NCBI GenBank assembly: GCA_964619935.1
Contig: CAZUGO010000001.1
Span: 1 to 62,325 of the forward strand
Source of the DNA: CAZUGO01 sp964619935
GTDB lineage: Bacteria; Planctomycetota; Phycisphaerae; UBA1845; CAIVHJ01
Reading direction: 5' to 3'
DNA length: 62,325 nt
This document shows, in pieces, positions 1-7,880 of this stretch (position 1 is the first letter of the stretch; each line of letters begins with the position of its first letter). The notes beneath the pieces were generated by a model, which was not told the DNA's origin, ran no database searches, and saw only the letters and a list, made by a program, of their open reading frames with translations. The translations under genes and the position numbers were made by a program.

Positions 1-819
1 GATGGCCACGCTGTTGAAGCCTTGTGGCAAATGCCCCAGCCCAATCATGCCGCCCTGCTCGGTCCAGACAAACGGCTCCGCGCCGAATGAAGAATGGGCC
101 TGGCCGACAACCACGGAGCCATCTTGCGAAACATCCAGGGCAATACTGTTGTAATCTCCGAAAGGCAAGTCGCCAAGGCCCATTACTCCTTCATTCTCCG
201 TCCAGCGAAATGCCTCTGCCCCAATTGCCGACGCTGCCCTTCCCACAATCACGCGTCCGTCACTCGAGATTCCCTCCGCCAGGTATGCCACCAGGGGCGA
301 ATCTAACGAATTGAGTGAAAGCATCCCATCCTCTTCAGTCCACCGAAACGCATCGGACCCGAGGCTCGACGTGCTAAAACCCACAACCACGGAGCCATCA
401 CCAGATACGCCACGAGCCTCACCGTTCACGACCGACGACCCCCGTAGGTTGCCCAGACCCTGCATCCCGGCGTCCTCGGACCAACGGAACGGTTCCCTGT
501 TTGGGCTCGATTCGATTGACGTCCCAAGTCCAACGACCACAGAACCGTCGGAGGACACCCCAAGAGCGGTACTCAAAAAGCTACCACCCGGAAGGTCCCC
601 CAGACCAATCATCCCGGTTTGGAAACTCCAAAGAAACGCCTCGTTGCCGAGCCCAGAAGGGCTCAGCCCGACGACAAAGTTCCCGTCGCCGGATACCTCC
701 GACGCGAGTGAAAGCGTGCCGCCACCTCGCAGGTCTCCCAGGCCATGGAATTCGACCTGACCCCAGGCAGAAGAGGACACAAGCACAGCCACCACGATGG
801 GTAACGTTCTGTTCAGCAT
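1..819 (-). CDS. HAF-repeat secreted protein, 3' end cut by window edge
   Basis: Reads from an ATG at 819 without a stop to base 1, so 273 codons are visible and the C-terminus is missing. A signal peptide is evident (hydrophobic stretch ending in SSSAWG). The rest is a string of 40-60 residue units, each with a GLGDLPGG-type segment, a V(S)xDGSVVVG segment and an AFRW or PFRW segment. This is the pattern of the HAF-repeat beta-propeller-like family of secreted proteins; no catalytic residue is recognisable. It is a clear paralogue of the complete gene at 57126-58478, which suggests the missing end carries a dockerin-like tail. Weak ribosome site (GATGAGAG) directly before the ATG. Function unknown; cell-surface or extracellular location inferred. 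Confidence 0.85.
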   Translation of the reverse strand, partial: MLNRTLPIVVAVLVSSSAWGQVEFHGLGDLRGGGTLSLASEVSGDGNFVVGLSPSGLGNEAFLWSFQTGMIGLGDLPGGSFLSTALGVSSDGSVVVGLGTSIESSPNREPFRWSEDAGMQGLGNLRGSSVVNGEARGVSGDGSVVVGFSTSSLGSDAFRWTEEDGMLSLNSLDSPLVAYLAEGISSDGRVIVGRAASAIGAEAFRWTENEGVMGLGDLPFGDYNSIALDVSQDGSVVVGQAHSSFGAEPFVWTEQGGMIGLGHLPQGFNSVAI

Positions 820-877
820 CTCTCATCAGGTTTGACGGTGGTTGAGGACGGGCTCCTCATGAGCGCCGGGAACCGCA

Positions 878-2950
878 TCAGCGGCCGCGGCCTTCATCGA
901 TCTCGACGTCGGTGACGTCGCGCGGGGTGTCGGCGTCCTCATCGGTTTCGCGATCGCGGTTGGCCTCATACGCTTCCAGGCCCTCCGGCGGCGGAAAGGC
1001 CTTGAGCGGGTCCAGTACCGGATCGTTCTCGGCGCACAACATTGCGAGTTTCGGTTCCATGCGCCGGTAAATGTCCAGCTTAGTGGGCAGATCCGCCAGC
1101 GCCCAGGCCCTGGCCTTATACACCAGGTTGATTCTCGAGGGCAGCGGGTAGCGCAGCACAAAATCTTCCAGGGCGCTGGCCATCAACTTGGGCCACTTTG
1201 GAATCTTGCGGCGCTCGGTGCGGTCGACTTCCTTGGACTGCATGTATCGCTGATACGCCAGTTGGGCCATCTGCAGGTGCGCTGCCGCCGCCCGGGGCCG
1301 TTCGAACGCCAGGTTGATGTAGCAGCTCCGCAGCAAGGTGTCGATGATCACCGGCCCCTGCTTGAAGCTCTCGGCATCCTCGAGGAAGTCCATCATCACG
1401 AACGCCTCGAGCGGCTTGAGGTACATTGCCTTGGTCTCGCCGTTGGGTTCCTTATAGCTCTCGCGCAGGTAATCGTAGTACCTGCGGGCGTGATCCACGC
1501 GTCCTTCCAGGTACAACTGCCGCACCCAGCCGTGCAGGGCATTGACGTGGCCGGACTTGAACAGCCGCCCGGCAGGTCCCTCCTGGTAGTATTCCTCCGG
1601 GTCCTCCGACCCGCGCAGGGCCTCGGCCTGTTCCAGGTACAGCTTGTGCAGTACGTCGATGAACCGCACGTCGGGGAACACGTAGATGTAAGACTCGAAC
1701 GGGTCGTCGAAATCGGGCTCGAACACCAGTCGGCCCCGATCGATGGTGTCCTTGATGCCGAACTGCACGTAGCGGTAGACCGACATCTCAGCGCTGCCGT
1801 CCAGACCGATGGTGGTACTGCATTCGCGAATGCCGCGGGCCGCCCAGTACAGCGACTGGCTGTAGACCGTCCGCCAGTCCAGCGGGCCGACCTGCTCCAT
1901 CAGCTCGTGCATCATTGGCGGATCCAGCTTGAGATCGGCCTGGAGCACATGGGCCCGCACCGCGGCCAGCAGCCGATCGCGGGCCGGTGCCAGCCGCGAG
2001 TCGTGCATCAGGGCCCGGAAGTCGGACAGCCGCTGCCGGGCGGCCGAATCGTCGGTCGGTCCGCCGGTCTCGAGCCGCAAGTCTTCGAGCTGCAGCCCGC
2101 GGCGATCGTTGCGCGCCACCCACTCCAGCCAGGTGGCGTCCGGCTTCAGACCGACGGCCGCCAGCCGCTGCACGACCGCAGCCAGCGACGGATCAGCGCT
2201 GTCGTGCTCGATATACAACTGCAGGGCCTCGGGCTTGCGCAGCTGGCCGAACGCCTGGATCGCCCCGGCGGCCTCGGCAATGACCTTGATGGCAGCGCTG
2301 ACCTGCGCGTCATCCTCCGCCGGCGGCGGCTGGCCCAGGACCCGTTCCATGATCACCGCCCAGTTCCGCTTGTAGGCGTAGTGGTGATCGTCCATGAAGT
2401 CGCCCATCTTGTGCTGGAAGATCCACGCCAGCTCCTGGTACAACCCGATGCTCTTGGGGTTGTAGAACAGCCCCTTGTCGCGCAACAGATAGGCTCCGGC
2501 CGACACCCAATACCAGCGCTCGCGCGGTGAATAGGTGCCCACGGATACGTTGTAGGCCAGGTTCCAGGCGGCATTCTTCCAGACTTGGGCATAACGCGGC
2601 TGGAGGTCGCAGATCCAGTCGCTGAGCTGCTGCAGCTCGTAATACTTGTTCTCCTGTTTGAGTTCCTCGCTGCGGGCCCACAAGAAGTGGATCATCAGCC
2701 CGCGAAAGGTGGACAACAAGGCCGTGGGCAAGGCGATGCTCGGCGGCATGTCGCCGTAATCGTTGTTTTCGGCAATGAGCTGCAATTCCACGCGTTGGGC
2801 CTGGACCCGCGGCCGCAGCCCCCCCCCGGCCAGTGCCACGAGACCACCGGCGACGCCCAGGCAGATCCAGCGCACCGCCCGATCGGCCCGCCTCACGCGG
2901 GTGCGCTCGTCGAGATGCGCTTCCAAGGTCAGCAGGTCTGTCCGCTTCAT
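878..2950 (-). CDS. Membrane-anchored TPR-like protein, last gene of SPFH-ABC operon
   Basis: About 690 residues. One N-terminal membrane segment (roughly residues 30-50), then a long soluble region rich in Trp, Tyr and Leu helices that looks like irregular TPR or helical-repeat structure (for example the stretch around YYELQQLSDWI). No enzyme motif is visible. I chose ATG 2950, with GGAG seven bases upstream; a GTG at 2986 would overlap the preceding permease gene by eight bases. It follows an ABC-2 permease and ATPase and three SPFH genes on the same strand, so it probably works with that membrane complex. Family unnamed; the location (membrane-anchored, outward facing) is inferred from the single N-terminal segment. 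Confidence 0.75.
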   Translation of the reverse strand: MKRTDLLTLEAHLDERTRVRRADRAVRWICLGVAGGLVALAGGGLRPRVQAQRVELQLIAENNDYGDMPPSIALPTALLSTFRGLMIHFLWARSEELKQENKYYELQQLSDWICDLQPRYAQVWKNAAWNLAYNVSVGTYSPRERWYWVSAGAYLLRDKGLFYNPKSIGLYQELAWIFQHKMGDFMDDHHYAYKRNWAVIMERVLGQPPPAEDDAQVSAAIKVIAEAAGAIQAFGQLRKPEALQLYIEHDSADPSLAAVVQRLAAVGLKPDATWLEWVARNDRRGLQLEDLRLETGGPTDDSAARQRLSDFRALMHDSRLAPARDRLLAAVRAHVLQADLKLDPPMMHELMEQVGPLDWRTVYSQSLYWAARGIRECSTTIGLDGSAEMSVYRYVQFGIKDTIDRGRLVFEPDFDDPFESYIYVFPDVRFIDVLHKLYLEQAEALRGSEDPEEYYQEGPAGRLFKSGHVNALHGWVRQLYLEGRVDHARRYYDYLRESYKEPNGETKAMYLKPLEAFVMMDFLEDAESFKQGPVIIDTLLRSCYINLAFERPRAAAAHLQMAQLAYQRYMQSKEVDRTERRKIPKWPKLMASALEDFVLRYPLPSRINLVYKARAWALADLPTKLDIYRRMEPKLAMLCAENDPVLDPLKAFPPPEGLEAYEANRDRETDEDADTPRDVTDVEIDEGRGR

Positions 2951-2978
2951 CGTCCGACTCCGAGCCCACCGGCTCCGG

Positions 2979-4364
2979 TCACACACTCAGCTCCGCCACC
3001 TGCCGCCTTCGGAACACAATGCAGGCACACAGCAGGAACAGCGTGGTGGTCAGCAGCACCAGCTTGCCCAGGGCCTGCAGATCCCACATCAGGGTGACGT
3101 TCCGCCCGTCGGCGAACACCTCCACGCCGTCGTAGGCCGAGAACTTGGGCCACAGCCACAGCACGGCCTTCACCAGCGGCTCGATCACGTACTGGCTTTT
3201 TCCGAGGACGCCCTTGCCGGGTGCTCCGAAGCCCAGGGCGTCGACCACGTAATTGCCGCTGACGGCCAGAATATAGAAGGTAAAGGCCACCAGGCAGGCC
3301 ACCGGATAGGAGAACAACGTGGCCGCGCAGACGCCCACGGCGGCGATCAGAACCACCCGGCACCAGATCAAGAACAAGGTCCGGGCCAGGTTGCCTTCGA
3401 AGGTTCCGATGACGTACAGCACCTCCAGGCCTTCGTCGCCTTCGAACACGATGGTCGCGCCCTTGCCGGCCCGACCCACGAAGTCCTGGTTGTGCAACTG
3501 CACCTGGAGCACGCCGTCCGGCGAAACGGCCGTCGCCGGGAATGAAATGACGTGATAGCGATCCATGACATCGCGGCGGAGCACGCGGACCATTTCGGCA
3601 TCGGTCTGGCTGCCGAAATCCCAGACCATCTGCAGGGTCTCGTCGGGGGCGTAGCCCATGCCGCGCGCCTTGTAGCTGAGCTGCATGATGTTGTCGGCGG
3701 TCCGCGACACCAGGTGCAGCCCCCGGAACTCGAAGGTCCGCGAGCTGCCGGCCGGCACGGCGCGGAATTGTTGCTCCATGGCCGCCAGAATGGAGCTGCG
3801 ATCGCGGACCGCCACGGCCGAACCGGCCTCGTACACCCCTTCGTCCACGCGCTGGCGGTACAGTTTGTCGGCCTGGGGGCGGAAATTGGGCACATACAGC
3901 GCCGCGTGCCCGCGGGCCACCAGCACTTCCTTTTCGAGCGCCTCGGCATCGAGCGCATCGAGCGGCGGCTGGGCGGCCAGGTACAAGGCCATCGCGTAGG
4001 TCATCAGCCCGCCGAACAGCAGCAGGCCGGTCAGCACCTGCACCACACCGACCCACTTGCCCAACACGTACTGCCAGCGCGGAATCGGTTTGGTCGCCAG
4101 GATGTGAATCTGGCGATGGTACATCTCATCGGAAATCGACTGGCAACCCAGGAAAATCGCCAGGAAGCTGAGCAGCAACCCGAGCGGCAGCAGTGACCAG
4201 GTCAGAAAGGTCTTCACCGTGTAGCTGACGGTGGCCTGCCCGCGCTCGATGGCAAACGGCATGGCCAGCACCAGCAGCACAATGAGCCCGGCGAAGGCCA
4301 GCACCACCTTCATGCGCAGGGCCTCGCGGACGGTGTGCTGGGCAATGGTCAGGACCCTACCCAC
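2979..4364 (-). CDS. ABC-2 type transporter permease
   Basis: About 461 residues. It opens with an N-terminal TIAQHTVREALRMK segment typical of ABC-2 permeases, a first membrane segment near residues 20-35, a second with SLLPLGLLLSFLAIFLGC, then a cytoplasmic motif DEMYHRQIHILATKPI followed by further membrane segments. A large soluble insertion of about 200 residues lies in the middle, and three to four membrane segments close the protein. The chosen start is GTG 4364, preceded by GGAGG and overlapping the stop of the ATPase gene by eight bases; a start at 4421 would lie deep inside that gene. With the adjacent ATPase it should form an exporter or membrane-remodelling transporter. Substrate unknown. 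Confidence 0.85.
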   Translation of the reverse strand: MGRVLTIAQHTVREALRMKVVLAFAGLIVLLVLAMPFAIERGQATVSYTVKTFLTWSLLPLGLLLSFLAIFLGCQSISDEMYHRQIHILATKPIPRWQYVLGKWVGVVQVLTGLLLFGGLMTYAMALYLAAQPPLDALDAEALEKEVLVARGHAALYVPNFRPQADKLYRQRVDEGVYEAGSAVAVRDRSSILAAMEQQFRAVPAGSSRTFEFRGLHLVSRTADNIMQLSYKARGMGYAPDETLQMVWDFGSQTDAEMVRVLRRDVMDRYHVISFPATAVSPDGVLQVQLHNQDFVGRAGKGATIVFEGDEGLEVLYVIGTFEGNLARTLFLIWCRVVLIAAVGVCAATLFSYPVACLVAFTFYILAVSGNYVVDALGFGAPGKGVLGKSQYVIEPLVKAVLWLWPKFSAYDGVEVFADGRNVTLMWDLQALGKLVLLTTTLFLLCACIVFRRRQVAELSV

Positions 4365-5517
4365 GCCTCCGCTCCTCGGCGTCGCCCAGCAGGCTGTCGA
4401 TGACCTCGCGGTCGACCGCATCCGCGGCGGGTGGCACGGGAGCCGCGGACCCCTCGGCGGCAGCGGGCGCTGCCGCGGCCCGCTGCACCAGGTCGGCGAT
4501 CACGGCGTCCTCGGCCGGCGGCTCGGCCGGCTCGGGAACTGCCGCCGGCTGAGGTGCGGCGGCCGTCACCAGTGATGCGATGAGGGTGTCGCCTTCGGGC
4601 TCGGCCAGAAAATCAGGGACCGCCCCACTGGCATTCACGCCGGAAGTCACCACCTTGGAGGCCTGGGCCTGTTCGACGATGCGGATGAAAAAGTTCTCCA
4701 GGCGCTCGATGGGATGCTCGACTGCCGTGACCTCCTTGTGCTCGCGCTCCTGGATCAGCCGGCGGATCGCCGCGACCGTCTGATCCTCGAGGTGCGGAGC
4801 GGTGATCTGGGTGGTCTGCTCCTGGCAGAGCAGTTCATCGATGCGCCCTTGGGCCTGGACCTGCCCGCCATACAGCACGCACACCCGGTCGCAGACGTCC
4901 TGAACGTCGGACAACAGGTGGCTGCTCAGCAGGATGGTCTTGCCGCGGCGGGCCAATTCACGGATCAAGGTCTTGATCTGGCGGGTGCCGATGGGATCCA
5001 TGCCGGTGGTCGGCTCGTCCAGAATCAGAAAATCCGGATCATTGATCAGCGCCTGGGCCAACCCGATGCGGCGGGCCATGCCCTTGGAGTACTCGCCGAT
5101 GCGCCGCTTGGCCTGATGTTGCAGACCGACCATGTCCAGCAGCTTGTCGATCCGCCCGCCGCGGACCACCTTGTCCTGGCGAAACAGCTTGGCGTACAAC
5201 TGCAAGGTCTCGCGGGCGTTCAGGAAGCGGTAGAGATAAGACTCCTCCGGCAGGTAGCCGATGCGGGACTTGGTGCCGACGTCGGTCGGTGGCCGGCCGA
5301 AAATGCTGATCCGCCCGCGGGTGGCATACAACAGTCCCAGCAGCATCTTGATGGTTGTACTCTTGCCGGAACCGTTCGGCCCCAGCAGCCCGAAGACTTC
5401 GCCCTGGCGGATCTCCAGATCGAGATCCTTGACCGCCACGACTTTGTCGCGCCGCCAGAAGTCCTTGAAGACTTTGGTCAACCCGATGGTTCTGACGATC
5501 AGTCGCGGATCAGCCAC
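4357..5517 (-). CDS. ABC transporter ATP-binding protein
   Basis: 386 residues, GTG start with GGAGCC just upstream. Walker A is GPNGSGKST near residue 48, the signature is YSKGMARRIGL, Walker B is FLILDEPTTGMDP, followed by a switch His in LLSSHLL. This is the ABC-2 (CcmA/NatA-like) type that drives the permease encoded immediately downstream. After the nucleotide-binding domain there is an unusual 130-residue tail rich in Ala, Pro and Glu, ending in charged residues, with no recognisable fold; it could tether the ATPase to another member of the operon. The gene sits 30 bases after the HflK-like gene and overlaps the permease gene. Confidence 0.92.
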   Translation of the reverse strand: MADPRLIVRTIGLTKVFKDFWRRDKVVAVKDLDLEIRQGEVFGLLGPNGSGKSTTIKMLLGLLYATRGRISIFGRPPTDVGTKSRIGYLPEESYLYRFLNARETLQLYAKLFRQDKVVRGGRIDKLLDMVGLQHQAKRRIGEYSKGMARRIGLAQALINDPDFLILDEPTTGMDPIGTRQIKTLIRELARRGKTILLSSHLLSDVQDVCDRVCVLYGGQVQAQGRIDELLCQEQTTQITAPHLEDQTVAAIRRLIQEREHKEVTAVEHPIERLENFFIRIVEQAQASKVVTSGVNASGAVPDFLAEPEGDTLIASLVTAAAPQPAAVPEPAEPPAEDAVIADLVQRAAAAPAAAEGSAAPVPPAADAVDREVIDSLLGDAEERRRG

Positions 5518-5547
5518 GGCTCCGTTGCCCTCCGGTTCGCCGCGGGA

Positions 5548-6864
5548 TCACCGGGCCATGATCTTGCGACCCGACAGCGCCGGGGCCTGGTCCAGATTGA
5601 CATCGGTAAAGTCACCTTTTTCCTTTTCCTGCCGCAGGTAGCGCTCCTTCTCGCGTTCCTGCCGTTCCTGCGGATCGGGACTGATCTGCAGGCGGATCTG
5701 CTTCTGACCGGCAGGCAGATAGCGCTTGGTCACCTCCGGATTGCTGTAGATGGCCAACTGGGTCTGGGTCCACAGCCGGTTGATCAACAAGTGCGGGTTC
5801 TGCTGATACTCGGCCAGGTAGGCCTCGAACTCCTTGACATCGCCCTGGATGCCCTCCAGTTCGCGCTTCTTGAAGCTGCGGGCCTGGTGGATCCGCTCGC
5901 CGGCGGTGCCTTTGGCCTCGGTCAGGATGACCTGCTCGATCTGGCTCATGACGCCTTCGGCGGCGCTGCGGCGGCCGGAGGCCTGGGCGGCCATGTACTC
6001 CCGGAACAACGGATCCAGCCGTTCGCGCGCCCGGCCGGCACGGGTGTTCAAGAGGCGGGTCTTGAACTCTTCGGCCTTCTTGATCAGCCGGTCCTGCTCG
6101 TTGCCGGCCTCGGTGGCGGCCACAAACATCTGTTCGGCCTGCTTGGGCCAGTTGGTCTTGGCATCCACGGTGGTGATCTGGATCCCGCTGTCCAGGTGGT
6201 CCAGCAGGGCCTGGGCCCGGTCGCGGACGTCGACCTGAATGTCCAGAATCTGCTCGCCGGTGACGTCGATCGACTCCATCCGGCCGATGACCTCGATGGC
6301 GGCGTGCTCCACGGCGTTGAGCAGCACCTCGCGCTCAGGATTGGTATTGCTGCCGTAAATGTTGCGGACCAGCTTCTCCAGGTCATGAATCTCGTAGGTC
6401 ACCACCCAGGTGGCATGGACCAGCCCCTTGTCGGCGGTCATCAGCGAGCCGTCCTGGGCGGGATCCAGGCCGCCGGTGCGCTGCACCTTGCTGCGCTCCT
6501 CGAGGCTGCCGTCCTCCAGGGTCTTGAGCTTGAGATCCTGGCTGCGGACCACCAGGGTGCGCTTTTCGGCCACGGGCATCTTGATGATCTCATCGATCGG
6601 CGGCGGCAACGCCACCACCCAGCCGCCCGGGCCCTTGATGTCGGCGCGCAGCACCCCGAAGCGCAGCACCAGCGCTTTCTCGTCCTGTTCCAGGGTGGTG
6701 ATCCCCGAAATGCAGTACAGCACCACCACGATGGCCATGATGACGGTCAGTGCCTTGAAGCTGATCCGCAAGGCCTCGGACAGCGAACGATGGGCGCTGT
6801 CGCCGCCGCCCTCGTCCGGCGGCCCGTCGTGATCGTGCGGCGGATGTGCCTGATGACGATGCAT
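5548..6864 (-). CDS. hflK: SPFH/Band 7 protein, HflK-like
   Basis: 438 residues. A His- and Asp-rich N-terminus (cytoplasmic) is followed by one membrane segment around residues 35-60 and then the SPFH domain, with the characteristic EQDEKALVLRFG start and a proline-rich PGGWVVALPPPID loop. A long charged helical region follows (coiled-coil-like, many Arg, Glu and Gln). In E. coli HflK and HflC form a cage around the FtsH protease and modulate it. Here the gene is 12 bases from an HflC-like gene and is followed by an ABC-2 transporter rather than by ftsH, so the partner may differ. Assignment to HflK rests on order and layout; a general SPFH role is the safer statement. Confidence 0.8.
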   Translation of the reverse strand: MHRHQAHPPHDHDGPPDEGGGDSAHRSLSEALRISFKALTVIMAIVVVLYCISGITTLEQDEKALVLRFGVLRADIKGPGGWVVALPPPIDEIIKMPVAEKRTLVVRSQDLKLKTLEDGSLEERSKVQRTGGLDPAQDGSLMTADKGLVHATWVVTYEIHDLEKLVRNIYGSNTNPEREVLLNAVEHAAIEVIGRMESIDVTGEQILDIQVDVRDRAQALLDHLDSGIQITTVDAKTNWPKQAEQMFVAATEAGNEQDRLIKKAEEFKTRLLNTRAGRARERLDPLFREYMAAQASGRRSAAEGVMSQIEQVILTEAKGTAGERIHQARSFKKRELEGIQGDVKEFEAYLAEYQQNPHLLINRLWTQTQLAIYSNPEVTKRYLPAGQKQIRLQISPDPQERQEREKERYLRQEKEKGDFTDVNLDQAPALSGRKIMAR

Positions 6865-6876
6865 GAAGCGTCTTCC

Positions 6877-7866
6877 TTAGCGCTGGGGCGAGGCCGGGGC
6901 GCCGCCCGGGTGCCCGGAGTCACCCGGCTGTGGCTGGGAGACGGGCTCCGGTGCCAACCAGTCGAAAATGCCCTCCACCCGGTTGATGTCCACCAGGCCG
7001 AAGGGCGCCACCAGGGAGTCGACCACCAGGGTGGTGCGGGTCCGCAGCACGTCTCGGGAGGCTTCCAGTTGATCGAGGAACAGCCGCAACTCCACGTTCG
7101 CCGCGAAGACCTTGTAGTACTTGCCGACCTCTTCCTGGGCCGAGGCTTCGATTTCGCTGGCCAGCCGGTTGGTCACTGCCATGATGCTCTCACTGATGGC
7201 GCTGGCTTCGGCCCGGATGGCCTGGGCCTTGGCCTCGCCGATGGAGCGAAACTCGGCGATCTTCTGTTCCTGATCCTGCTTCATGCGATCGAAGACCTTC
7301 TCGCTGACCGTCGCCGGAAAAGACAACTTGCGGATGCCGACCTCCACCACCTCAATGCCGTACTCCGCCCGGGCCACGGCGGCCAGCCGGTCGCGCAGCT
7401 CGGTCTCGATCGCCTCGAACCGAAACTTGTCGGGATCGGTGTTGACGAACTCATCCAGGTTGTACTTGGCGACGATGGCCTTCTTCTCGCTCTGCACCTT
7501 GCTGCGGAGCTTGTCCTCGGCGCCGTCGATGGTCCGCGAGGCAATGTGAAACCGGTAGGGGTTGTGCTCGTCGATCTTCCAGCAGACGTAGGTCGTGACC
7601 ATGACGTTCTGCTTGTCGGCGGTTCGCGTCTCGGCGTAGGTGTCCTTGAGGATGCGAATGCGCTTGTCGGTAATACGGACGTCCTGGAAGGGCCAGGGCC
7701 ACTTCCAGTACAGACCCGGTTCGGTCTTGATGTCCTGTTCATCGAACCGGCCGGCGGTCTTGAGCACGGCGATCTCCGTGAAGCGCACCTGGTAGGTACA
7801 CATCTGTAACACGAAGATGGCGGCAAGAACGAAGCCCCCAAGCACGGTCTTCAGTTTCTTATCCAT
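6877..7866 (-). CDS. hflC: SPFH/Band 7 protein, HflC-like
   Basis: About 329 residues. An N-terminal membrane segment (LGGFVLAAIFVLQMC) is followed by an SPFH domain with VRFTEIAVLKTAGRF and GLYWKWPWPFQDV, closely matching the HflC layout, and a helical region with KAQAIRAEASA typical of SPFH oligomer coiled coils. The C-terminus is Pro/Gly-rich. ATG 7866 has AGGAGT upstream; a GTG one codon earlier is possible. Flanked at 11-12 bases by two other SPFH genes, so three SPFH proteins are made together and may form a hetero-oligomeric membrane ring. Confidence 0.82.
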   Translation of the reverse strand: MDKKLKTVLGGFVLAAIFVLQMCTYQVRFTEIAVLKTAGRFDEQDIKTEPGLYWKWPWPFQDVRITDKRIRILKDTYAETRTADKQNVMVTTYVCWKIDEHNPYRFHIASRTIDGAEDKLRSKVQSEKKAIVAKYNLDEFVNTDPDKFRFEAIETELRDRLAAVARAEYGIEVVEVGIRKLSFPATVSEKVFDRMKQDQEQKIAEFRSIGEAKAQAIRAEASAISESIMAVTNRLASEIEASAQEEVGKYYKVFAANVELRLFLDQLEASRDVLRTRTTLVVDSLVAPFGLVDINRVEGIFDWLAPEPVSQPQPGDSGHPGGAPASPQR

Positions 7867-7880
7867 CACGCGCGACTCCT

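Noticed and set aside
4714..7809. A plus-strand open frame of over 1000 codons opposite the ATPase and SPFH genes
   Set aside because: It lies antisense to well-supported genes and its product is Leu/Gly/His-rich with no family features. High GC keeps such shadow frames open.
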